A DNA stretch of 64,000 nt from Acinetobacter zhairuonensis (GTDB lineage Bacteria > Pseudomonadota > Gammaproteobacteria > Pseudomonadales > Moraxellaceae), in assembly GCF_022601715.1 (NCBI RefSeq), contig NZ_JAKVIM010000007.1:117105-181104 (forward strand), written 5' to 3'. Position 1 is the stretch's first letter. Each line of letters begins with the position of its first letter. This document shows positions 1 to 7,352 of the stretch, in pieces. A program made the position numbers and the translations under genes. The notes below the pieces were generated by a model. It had not been told where the DNA came from. It worked only from the letters and a program-made list of their open reading frames with translations, and ran no database searches.

Positions 1-403
1 TAAAATCATCATTCAAGTAAATATATTTCTCAGATAAATTAGGAATTCTATGAATTACCGATTCAATAGAAATTGAATTAAATGTAGGAAGTACCTCTTC
101 GTATTCTCTAAAGATAACTAAATGATCAATAATCTCAATTTTTGGGTCATTAAGTAAACTATCTGGTAAAAACATAGGTTTTTGGCCATCAGTAACAATA
201 AATATTTTTCTTATCCATGTTGCATTTTTCATTAAAGATTGTAAGCAATACCCCAGTTCGCCATTATTGATAAACCGTGTAACTTCTTTCGAACTAGGTA
301 TCATTTTTACGGAAAGATGCTTATCATGGCATGATTTCTTTTGCTTAAGTATAGGATCACTACCATCTACCCACGTAATTACAACATCTATACTTTGCTT
401 CAT
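1..403 (-). CDS. Stealth-family sugar phosphotransferase, partial
   Basis: The N-terminal 134 residues of a protein that runs off the left edge. Translation of the minus strand from the ATG at 403 gives DVVITWVDGSDP near the start (Stealth conserved region 1). It continues with FIVTDGQKP and LPTFNSISIES, then EKYIYLNDDF at the edge (conserved region 2). Stealth proteins transfer hexose-1-phosphate from a nucleotide sugar to a glycan and are best known from capsule synthesis. It is a second member of the family, lying 95 bases downstream of the complete copy at 499-1524, with the same motif order but a clearly different sequence. The DNA is very A/T-rich. Acceptor and sugar cannot be predicted, and the C-terminal half is outside the window, so I cannot say whether the gene is intact. 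Confidence 0.8.
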   Translation of the reverse strand, partial: MKQSIDVVITWVDGSDPILKQKKSCHDKHLSVKMIPSSKEVTRFINNGELGYCLQSLMKNATWIRKIFIVTDGQKPMFLPDSLLNDPKIEIIDHLVIFREYEEVLPTFNSISIESVIHRIPNLSEKYIYLNDDF

Positions 404-498
404 AAATAAACCAGCTTGATATGATATTTTAAAAATGAAATATTAAAAACCTTGCTTTTTATTTAATAAATACCCCCTATTTTAAAAAATAATTACAA

Positions 499-1524
499 TC
501 ATACCTCAAATGAACTTTTCTTAGGATACCTAGAATTAAATGCATGTAAAACCTTTTCTGAATAAAAATTAAAATTAACAGTCAACTCCCCATCATTTAA
601 ACAAATCATATTGCATCTTTTCTCGATTATATCCAAACATACATCAGAAATATTATCATCACGTACATTATAAAAATTACCTCTAATATCTGGATTTACT
701 GGAAAAAAAAACCCATTAACAAGTTGAACATTTCTGACTGCATACTGATTTATATCAGTAGGTTGCCTAAATTTATTACTACAAACCAATTTCAAAAAAG
801 ACTCATCTAACTCCCATGTTTTAAAAAAACTCTCTTTCAAATATGAAATAGGTAAATGCGGAGTTTTCAAGAAAGAAAAACTACTATAAGGATAGTTCAA
901 CATATTTAACAGAAAGCCTTTTCGGTATATTGGATTATATATTTTAAAAAAAAACTTTCTAATAACTTCCTTTTTATTGTAATATTGATTAACAAATGAA
1001 ATTGATCTATGTCGGATACATCCAAAAATATTATCGACACCTTTCTGTCTTAAACTATCCATCACAAAATAGTCACAAGGTAGTCCATTTTTAAAGAAAA
1101 AATCTTCACTAACTGACTTATTTATAAAAAAATCATCATTAAAATAAACAAACTTATCAGATAAATCTTTTATTTTATGGATGTTCAACTCTATAGTATG
1201 TGAATTAAATGTTGGCAAAAAAGCATCATCAATAAAATCAGAGTGTTTAACTAAATTTAACTTAGGATGATCTTTCTTCAACCACAATGGAAAGTGACCA
1301 GAAGTGACTAGATGAATTTTCCTAACCCAAGGACAATTTTCTTCAACACTTCTAAACCAATAGTTTAAATTATTCCAATCTCTAAATCTATTAACAGAAG
1401 TTCCATAGATATTTTTAGAATCTAATTCTTTATATGCCAAATAACTATTTCTCCACTCAACATCATTAGAATCCACCCATAAAATAACAAAGTCAATTTC
1501 ATTCAAGATAATACACCTCTTCAC
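499..1524 (-). CDS. Stealth-family sugar phosphotransferase
   Basis: A 341-residue protein of the Stealth family (capsule-type hexose-1-phosphate transferases). Visible blocks are FVILWVDSNDVEW near residues 12-24 (region 1), WVRKIHLVTSGHFPLWL followed by LPTFNSHTIE and KFVYFNDDFFI (region 2), the HLPISYLKESFF block (region 3) and NPDIRGNFYNVRDD near the C-terminus (region 4). All four expected blocks are present, so the enzyme looks complete. The start is a GTG at 1524 that overlaps the TAG stop of the ABC transporter by one base, which suggests translational coupling; a TTG seven codons later is possible. It is probably cytoplasmic and adds a phosphosugar to a lipid-linked or secreted glycan. 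That acceptor is inferred only from its neighbours, a flippase and two glycosyltransferases. Confidence 0.82.
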   Translation of the reverse strand: MKRCIILNEIDFVILWVDSNDVEWRNSYLAYKELDSKNIYGTSVNRFRDWNNLNYWFRSVEENCPWVRKIHLVTSGHFPLWLKKDHPKLNLVKHSDFIDDAFLPTFNSHTIELNIHKIKDLSDKFVYFNDDFFINKSVSEDFFFKNGLPCDYFVMDSLRQKGVDNIFGCIRHRSISFVNQYYNKKEVIRKFFFKIYNPIYRKGFLLNMLNYPYSSFSFLKTPHLPISYLKESFFKTWELDESFLKLVCSNKFRQPTDINQYAVRNVQLVNGFFFPVNPDIRGNFYNVRDDNISDVCLDIIEKRCNMICLNDGELTVNFNFYSEKVLHAFNSRYPKKSSFEV

Positions 1525-3248
1525 TAAAGTTTTATAATTTCATCACAAAATTCAGATATATTCTCACTATGGGTAATAATAATTATTGTTTTTTCGCCAG
1601 TATATTTTAAGATATCCATATAAACAGATAGTTCTGTTTCTTTATCTAATGCACTTGTGGCTTCATCCATAAAAATTACATCTGGATTCTTGTAAAGTGC
1701 TCTTGCTATCCCTATTCTTTGGCGTTGTCCTCCTGAAAGCCTTACTCCTCGCTCTCCAATTTTTGTTTCATAACCATCGATCAACTCTTCATTAATAAAG
1801 TCATCAATATTAGCTATTTTTGCTGCCTTTATAACTGCTTGTTTATCAATTTGGTTCTTTTCAACCCCAAAAGCAATATTCTCCTCAACTGAAGAGTCCG
1901 ATAAATAAATAAATTGAGGTACATAACCTATTTTATTTTGCCAATCAGATACATTATTCTCATTTATTTCTACACCATCTATTAAAAGCTCTCCACTCTG
2001 AGGCTTTAACAAACCAAGTAAAATATCCATCAATGTGCTTTTTCCCGAACCACTCCTCCCAACAACCCCTATACTCATAGCTTTTTTAATTATAAGATTA
2101 AATCGATCAAGAACAGGCTTATCTAATGATGACGGATAAGCATAATGAACATTCCTAAGTTCAATACACTCTTTAAAATTCACTAACTTATTAGAATCTT
2201 TATCCTCAAGTACATCTTCATCAACAACTTTTAAGCGTAAATCATTATGTATTTTTTCAAATACTATAGAGACAAACTTCATTTTGGCTACAGCTCTATA
2301 AATATTCTGCGCTGCTGGCAGCATTCGATATGCCGCAAATCCGTATAGCCCAAGAACAGGTAAAACTATTTCTATTTTATTTGACAACATCACCAAAGTT
2401 ATTGCCAAAACAATTAAACTACAATAACCAATTGTTTCTACAATATATAATGGAACCTGACTGACAGTATTATTTGTTGCCAAATTTTTTGCATAAACGC
2501 GAGACTGATTATTAAAATATTGTAGATAGTTTTTTATGGCATTGTTTATCTTAACATCTTTGATTCCAGACAAAACCTCCTGACACACTCTATACCTTTC
2601 CTTATTCGCATATTGAAACTCTCTACCAATTCGCTCTAGAAGCTTTCTAATATTTATAAATATAATAGTGTAAATAATACTAAGACTACAAACCACCCCT
2701 ATTGCCATGATAGGGTGATATATAAAAATCACTAAAACCATAGCAAACAAAACCAAACCGTATGATATTATTTGTAAAATAGGCTGAATAACATTATTAA
2801 CAAGTTGATCCACTTCAGAAAGAATATTTTTAGATAATTCAGAACTATTCTTCTGAAGAAAAAAATCATAATCTTGCATTAAATATATCTTTAACAATCT
2901 TGTAGAAAAGTAATGACGCTGTAAACTTAAAAATCGGCTTAAAACATATTGATTTATAACTTTAAATCCAGAAGAAAGTAAAACCACAGCCATTGACATA
3001 ACACCTAGCTGAATAACAAACTCTTTAAAGTTATTAGATTTAAAAGTCATGTAAAAATTGTGAATTGTCTTATTTGTATTTATAATCTCTGGATTTGAAA
3101 TAACAGCCAAAAATGGCATAATTGAAAGAACACCTGCTGTTTCAATACAAGCCATAATAACTGTAAAAATTAGAACAATAATAAATTTTCTCTTGTCTAA
3201 TGGAGTAAAAATCTCCCAAAGGTTTCTTAAAATACTAATAAAACTCAT
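1524..3248 (-). CDS. ABC transporter, PglK/MsbA-like glycan flippase
   Basis: A 574-residue half-transporter with an N-terminal membrane domain of about six helices (residues 20-320) fused to an ATPase. The ATPase has Walker A GRSGSGKST near residue 398, signature LSGGQRQRIGIARAL near 503, Walker B VIFMDEATSALD near 526 and the H-loop histidine in IITHS near 557. Half-transporters of this type flip lipid-linked oligosaccharides (PglK, WlaB), lipid A (MsbA) or heterocyst polysaccharide (HepA). Its position between a GT2 enzyme and Stealth genes favours a lipid-linked glycan as substrate. It starts at ATG 3248, five bases after the GT2 stop, and its stop overlaps the Stealth GTG, so the genes look like one operon. 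The exact cargo is unknown. Confidence 0.8.
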   Translation of the reverse strand: MSFISILRNLWEIFTPLDKRKFIIVLIFTVIMACIETAGVLSIMPFLAVISNPEIINTNKTIHNFYMTFKSNNFKEFVIQLGVMSMAVVLLSSGFKVINQYVLSRFLSLQRHYFSTRLLKIYLMQDYDFFLQKNSSELSKNILSEVDQLVNNVIQPILQIISYGLVLFAMVLVIFIYHPIMAIGVVCSLSIIYTIIFINIRKLLERIGREFQYANKERYRVCQEVLSGIKDVKINNAIKNYLQYFNNQSRVYAKNLATNNTVSQVPLYIVETIGYCSLIVLAITLVMLSNKIEIVLPVLGLYGFAAYRMLPAAQNIYRAVAKMKFVSIVFEKIHNDLRLKVVDEDVLEDKDSNKLVNFKECIELRNVHYAYPSSLDKPVLDRFNLIIKKAMSIGVVGRSGSGKSTLMDILLGLLKPQSGELLIDGVEINENNVSDWQNKIGYVPQFIYLSDSSVEENIAFGVEKNQIDKQAVIKAAKIANIDDFINEELIDGYETKIGERGVRLSGGQRQRIGIARALYKNPDVIFMDEATSALDKETELSVYMDILKYTGEKTIIIITHSENISEFCDEIIKL

Positions 3249-3252
3249 TAAA

Positions 3253-4113
3253 TTAATTGCCTTTATACATCAGTGCCGTAATTTGTTCCGAAATTAATCC
3301 CATTAAGAACACCATAATACTACCTGTATACAATAATGCACTCATATTAGTAAATCGATGATATTCATAAAGTGTATATCCATACCAACTAGTTGCCGTC
3401 AAAGCTAAAATGACAGCTATTGGTAAAAATATTTTCAAAGGCGAAAAAAGTGTTGCAACCTTAAAAATTATTAGAAAAAAACGCACTCCATCTTTAACTG
3501 GATGAATATGACTCTTACCAACTCGCTTTGCAGCATGGATAGGTACATAAGCCACAGAATAGCCAGCTCTAAAAAATACCATAGTGCTTGTAGTTGGATA
3601 AGAGAAACCATTCGGCAATAAATACAGAAACTCCCGAAATTTATCAGCTCTTACCACACGAAAACCAGAAGTTAAATCTTCAACATGATGCTCTGTCATA
3701 TATGTTGCCAAATTATTATACAAAGAATTGGCTAAGCCACGCCCTAAACTAGCTTGTGAACCTTTTTGTCGTGCGCCTACTACTAGATCATAACCTTGTT
3801 CAATTTTTTCCAAAAGCCGTGGAATATCTTTTGGATCATGCTGACCATCAGCATCCATGAAAATAATCACATCGCCTTGTGCATGGCGTGCACCTGTTTT
3901 AATTGCAGCACCATTCCCCTTGGAATATGGATGTGTAATAACTTTTGCCCCAGCTTGCTCAGCGATTTTTCCTGTATCATCTGATGATCCATCATTAATG
4001 ACAATAATTTCATAGGCTAGATTCAACTGCCTAATCTTTTGAATTGTTAGACCAATAGCATTGGATTCATTTTTTGCTGGTAATACAACACTTATCATTA
4101 ATAGCTTAGTCAT
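3253..4113 (-). CDS. GT2 polyprenyl-phosphate glycosyltransferase (DPM1/GtrB-like)
   Basis: A 286-residue family 2 glycosyltransferase. The N-terminal domain has the GT-A start SVVLPAKNES, then EIIVINDGSSDDT and the metal-binding DADGQHDP near residue 87. A conserved TSGFRVVR stretch follows. The last 70 residues hold two predicted membrane helices (FLPIAVILALTATSWYGY and LLYTGSIMVFLMGLIS), as in polyprenyl-phosphate mannose, glucose or arabinose synthases. Such enzymes load a sugar onto undecaprenyl phosphate to make the donor for GT-C transferases acting in the periplasm. The start overlaps the end of the GT-C gene by eight bases (ATGACTAA), which ties the donor-making enzyme to the donor-using one. 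The sugar cannot be read from sequence. Confidence 0.82.
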   Translation of the reverse strand: MTKLLMISVVLPAKNESNAIGLTIQKIRQLNLAYEIIVINDGSSDDTGKIAEQAGAKVITHPYSKGNGAAIKTGARHAQGDVIIFMDADGQHDPKDIPRLLEKIEQGYDLVVGARQKGSQASLGRGLANSLYNNLATYMTEHHVEDLTSGFRVVRADKFREFLYLLPNGFSYPTTSTMVFFRAGYSVAYVPIHAAKRVGKSHIHPVKDGVRFFLIIFKVATLFSPLKIFLPIAVILALTATSWYGYTLYEYHRFTNMSALLYTGSIMVFLMGLISEQITALMYKGN

Positions 4114-6022
4114 TTAAAATATCTGCTTTTATTGCATTTCTCAGTGCAACAATTTCTTTGTCGTAATAGCTACGTGTTCTTTTCAAGCTCTTGTCAGATT
4201 GCTTCTTATATATTAAATCTACGTGGTTCAATAGTTCTAAGGCCAAACTTTGATAGCCAGCATTAGCTAACAAAGTCACCATAACAATTCCATCACCGAC
4301 ATCATTTGCAATATAAAATGCATTTTTATAATTTACATATGCTTCCTGAGGCTTTTTCTGTGCTGCAAAAATTTGAGCTCTAGAAAAGAATACCAATCCT
4401 TTTAAGTTCCGTACTCTTAGATAAGATGAATCTACTTCTATTAAAGCATCTAATGTAAATATTAAGTCATCTCCATATAGCTGGATCAATTCAGGATTAT
4501 CTAAAACACTTAAGACGACATGCTGCATCATAGCCATTGCTTGTATATCAGCATCATGATAAGGGATTGCTTTATTAAGACTTGCAAAGTCCTGATGAGA
4601 AACACTTCCAATTGCTATTTTTTGCAGCAACAATTGAAATGCTAATAATCCACTATCAGGTCTAATTCTGCTTGCATCTATTAATACTTGATTTGCTTTT
4701 TCATAAGATTTTTGTGCCATATAGTGCTGTGCCATAAAACTCTGTGCTCTAGGCGAGTTTAGACTTTTCTCTGCCCAGTAATATTTTAACTTTTCAGAAT
4801 CTGACCATAATATGCTACGCTGCAAGCTCATCATTGCCAGAAAAACCAGAATTAAAACTGAGATAAATATTACAACTCTTGTTTTGATAAAAAAATTTAG
4901 GTTATATATGCCTAATGCACAAGGAAGAAATAAAAATGCAGCAGGAAAGTAGTTCCTATGTTCAAAATATAGTTCTAGATTAATAATTGTTGATTCTATC
5001 AAATGCCCAGAAAAGAAAAGTAAAATTGCTAATGATAATAAAGGTATCTTTCTTCTTATAATAACTGAAAATATTAATAAAAAAGCAATAACAGAAAATG
5101 AAATAAAAGTTGTAACTGGGCTAAATAAACTTTTTGATATTAAGAAGCCATCTTGATACAATCCATAGCCCTCTATACGAGGTATAAAAATCTGAATCAA
5201 ATAGTCACATAAAACTCTACCTTCACTTAGAAATCGCTCTAACTGCGTAAAATTTCTTCTAGCTAATTCTTGTCCTGATAAATCAATATAACTCAATAAG
5301 ATCCCAATAATAACAACAGAGGGGAATCCTAAAAATAAAAATCTCCATAGTAGAATGGGTTTTTTACTTTTTACAGGATTACAGAACTCAATAATTAAAA
5401 TTAACAATGGTAAGAGTATACCATTTTCTTTACTATACGTTGCTAGAACAGTGGCAAAACATATAGATACAGTCATAAATATATACGATCTTACCGGTCT
5501 TAAATTTAATAATTTTCTTCCATGCAAATATCCAATAATTCCCAATAAGCTAAATAACATCGATAATTGAGTCATTCGTTGCACAACATATAATGTTGTT
5601 GACACAAAGAATGGATGTAATAACCATAAGCTCGCAGCTAAAAGACTTACCCAAATTGCTTTTTCTTTTAAATATCCATAAGAAATCAATATCATGTTCA
5701 TTACTATAAAAAGTAATATTCCACATATTAAGTGTATAATAATATTAGTAAATTTAAAAACTTGAGGATTTAAAGGCCAACTTTCAAATGTAAGCCAGAA
5801 ACTCGCCAATGCGATCGGTCTTCCTGTTGGTCCCGAAAACCCATTTAGAATAAAATGTCTGGCATTGTCCCAATTATGTAAATCACCATATTTTGTCATT
5901 TCCCCCAAATTCGGATAATCATCAAACAAAAAACCACCATACACACCAGGTAAATACACAAGGAACGCTAAAGTAATGACTATCAAAAAATACCAATAAG
6001 CTAGTTTTATTTTTTTATTCAT
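4106..6022 (-). CDS. GT-C membrane glycosyltransferase with TPR tail (TfpW/TMTC-like)
   Basis: A 638-residue protein with about 12 hydrophobic segments in residues 8-420 and a soluble C-terminal third. FLFDDYPNL near residue 33 is an acidic motif in the first periplasmic loop, where GT-C enzymes keep their catalytic aspartate. FKFTNIIIHLICG and LHPFFVSTTLYVVQRMTQL resemble TMTC/PMT-type proteins that carry TPR repeats. The tail (SPRAQSFMAQHYMAQKSYE, then PQEAYVNYKNAFYIAND) reads as TPR-like helical pairs. It lies directly downstream of pilA, the place where P. aeruginosa Pa5196 keeps the GT-C pilin arabinosyltransferase TfpW and many Acinetobacter keep TfpO. I infer a transferase that uses a polyprenyl-phosphate sugar, with PilA the most likely target. 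Target and sugar are unproven. Confidence 0.68.
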   Translation of the reverse strand: MNKKIKLAYWYFLIVITLAFLVYLPGVYGGFLFDDYPNLGEMTKYGDLHNWDNARHFILNGFSGPTGRPIALASFWLTFESWPLNPQVFKFTNIIIHLICGILLFIVMNMILISYGYLKEKAIWVSLLAASLWLLHPFFVSTTLYVVQRMTQLSMLFSLLGIIGYLHGRKLLNLRPVRSYIFMTVSICFATVLATYSKENGILLPLLILIIEFCNPVKSKKPILLWRFLFLGFPSVVIIGILLSYIDLSGQELARRNFTQLERFLSEGRVLCDYLIQIFIPRIEGYGLYQDGFLISKSLFSPVTTFISFSVIAFLLIFSVIIRRKIPLLSLAILLFFSGHLIESTIINLELYFEHRNYFPAAFLFLPCALGIYNLNFFIKTRVVIFISVLILVFLAMMSLQRSILWSDSEKLKYYWAEKSLNSPRAQSFMAQHYMAQKSYEKANQVLIDASRIRPDSGLLAFQLLLQKIAIGSVSHQDFASLNKAIPYHDADIQAMAMMQHVVLSVLDNPELIQLYGDDLIFTLDALIEVDSSYLRVRNLKGLVFFSRAQIFAAQKKPQEAYVNYKNAFYIANDVGDGIVMVTLLANAGYQSLALELLNHVDLIYKKQSDKSLKRTRSYYDKEIVALRNAIKADILND

Positions 6023-6056
6023 GCATCAAAATCAATTCATATTATTCAATCAATAA

Positions 6057-6081
6057 AAAAGAGGCCAGAATAGCCTCTTTT
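6057..6081 (-). terminator. Rho-independent terminator after pilA
   Basis: On the minus strand AAAAGAGGC and GCCTCTTTT pair around a seven-base loop and are followed by a run of T. It lies 15 bases after the pilA stop and 35 before the GT-C start. It should make pilA mostly monocistronic, with read-through or a separate promoter for the glycosylation genes. Confidence 0.85.
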
Positions 6082-6095
6082 CAACTTAGGCAGTA

Positions 6096-6527
6096 TTATT
6101 GAACCGCTTTTGGAATGAATTTAGCTGGTAAATCAGTTGAACCTGTAGTCGATTTTTTCAATTCACCGTTACCCAAGACATCTAAAGCTAATGTTTTACC
6201 TTGGATTTGAGTAGAAACACCAGTTGATTTATATGTTGCGGTAATAATACAACCCGTTGGTGTCGCATTAGTTGCTGTACTTGTTACAGTACCACTTACT
6301 GTTACATCATTTGCATATTTACCAGGTAATGTATTGGTACCACATATACCTGTTTGCATATTATCAGCGATATCAGCTTTTAAACCACCAGCTAATGATA
6401 CACCTTCAGATGCTTGTGAGCGAGCAATATAGTCTTGATAAGCAGGAATCGCAATTGCCGCCAAAATACCGATAATAGCAACAACGATCATTAATTCAAT
6501 AAGAGTGAAACCCTTTTGAGCGTTCAT
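6096..6527 (-). CDS. pilA: Major type IV pilin PilA
   Basis: A 143-residue type IVa prepilin. The six-residue leader MNAQKG ends in the glycine cut by PilD. The mature protein begins [14 protein letters not shown] with Glu5 and continues into the usual hydrophobic helix and [10 protein letters not shown]. Cys62 and Cys93 could form a disulfide loop that encloses a Thr/Ser-rich stretch (residues 76-91), an obvious place for O-glycans. The protein ends in AVQ and lacks the C-terminal serine that TfpO uses in other Acinetobacter pilins. The ATG at 6527 is preceded by GGAGAA. A longer frame up to 6626 is rejected because it would overlap the sigma-54 promoter and bury the prepilin leader. The pilus serves twitching and DNA uptake. 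Confidence 0.95.
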   Translation of the reverse strand: MNAQKGFTLIELMIVVAIIGILAAIAIPAYQDYIARSQASEGVSLAGGLKADIADNMQTGICGTNTLPGKYANDVTVSGTVTSTATNATPTGCIITATYKSTGVSTQIQGKTLALDVLGNGELKKSTTGSTDLPAKFIPKAVQ

Positions 6528-6609
6528 AACATTCTCCACAAATGTTTTTGTTTCGTTTTTTTTAAGCTTTGTAAAGCAAGAAGCGCTTTTGTATGCTTTG
6601 TTTATAATT

Positions 6610-6625
6610 AGCACGGAATGTGCCA
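6610..6625 (-). promoter_or_regulatory. Sigma-54 promoter of pilA
   Basis: On the minus strand TGGCACATTCCGTGCT matches the sigma-54 consensus TGGCAC-N5-TTGCW, with GG and GC in the right spacing and only one core mismatch (G for T). Transcription would begin near 6598 and leave a leader of about 70 bases before the pilA ATG. PilR/PilS control of pilA through RpoN is known in related bacteria. Confidence 0.8.
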
Positions 6626-6791
6626 AGATTTATTATAGTTAAATTCAACAAAAAAACAGCACCTTAGCCATCTTTTTTTCAATTTATTTTATTCACCAAA
6701 CTTTCACCAAAAGACATAAATGATACATAAGTGTCATTTCTTGTCACCTTCAAGCCAATCTTTTCAACGGTTCGTGCCCCAGTTCGCACTC

Positions 6792-7352
6792 TTAATTTAT
6801 TATGACAGGTGCATCAGCACGTTCATTTACATTCGCTATCCGATTAATTTCATCATATTGATGAAGGATATTCCCTATTTTTTTGATAGCTTGAATGACT
6901 GCTTCACAATAATTTTTTTGACTCAATTGCTGTACCATGTCTTGGCAAATTAAATCCCAAACTTCTTGCTGAGTGGCTTGCTGCAAGCCTCGATCAAATA
7001 TGAGTTCAACCTGTCGTTCGCATAAATTTAAGTACAATAACACCCCACTATTATATTCAGTGTCCCACACACCGAACTCAGCAAACAGTTGTTCAGCACG
7101 TTTACGTGTGTTTTGCCGATAGGCTTGTAAACAAGGTAAATGTCCTTCTATCACTACCTGAATTTCACCGACATGCCCACATTCAGCTTGCTGTACAGCA
7201 ACTGCTATTCTCTTTAAGTCAGTAGGTTTGAAATAACGTCGAGTATGCTGGAAATAAAAACTATGTTTGAGCCAACGTTTAAAACTCGGTTGGGCATGTT
7301 CTTGCACATTCGGTGTTGTGACTATTTGCGTTGAATCTGTTGTAGTTACCAT
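6792..7352 (-). CDS. TPM-domain protein, short form
   Basis: A 186-residue soluble protein with no signal peptide. Residues 45-165 resemble the TPM (YgcG/TPM_phosphatase) domain: GEIQVVIEG, then TEYNSGVLLYLNLCERQVELIFDRGL, the usual strand pattern in which a small hydrophobic sheet precedes a helical end. Its ATG overlaps the stop of the neighbouring YgcG-like gene by seven bases, and LemA lies just upstream, so lemA and two TPM genes form one unit. This pairing of one secreted TPM protein with one cytoplasmic TPM protein beside LemA is seen in many proteobacteria. Its biochemical role is not established. No terminator is evident after it. Confidence 0.75.
   Translation of the reverse strand: MVTTTDSTQIVTTPNVQEHAQPSFKRWLKHSFYFQHTRRYFKPTDLKRIAVAVQQAECGHVGEIQVVIEGHLPCLQAYRQNTRKRAEQLFAEFGVWDTEYNSGVLLYLNLCERQVELIFDRGLQQATQQEVWDLICQDMVQQLSQKNYCEAVIQAIKKIGNILHQYDEINRIANVNERADAPVIIN

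Noticed and set aside
4106..6022. TfpO/PilO-type O-oligosaccharyltransferase
   Set aside because: No Wzy_C/WaaL-type large-loop pattern was seen, the N-terminal FDD loop and TPR tail fit GT-C/TMTC better, and PilA lacks the C-terminal serine.
1..6600. Genomic island ends or transposon
   Set aside because: The region is A/T-rich, but I saw no transposase, integrase, tRNA junction or terminal repeats inside the window.
6528..6626. N-terminal extension of the pilA frame
   Set aside because: It would overlap the sigma-54 promoter and place 33 residues before the PilD leader; the ATG at 6527 has a good ribosome site.
6720..6953. Plus-strand 77-codon frame
   Set aside because: It overlaps the TPM gene antisense, has no ribosome site and no recognisable product.
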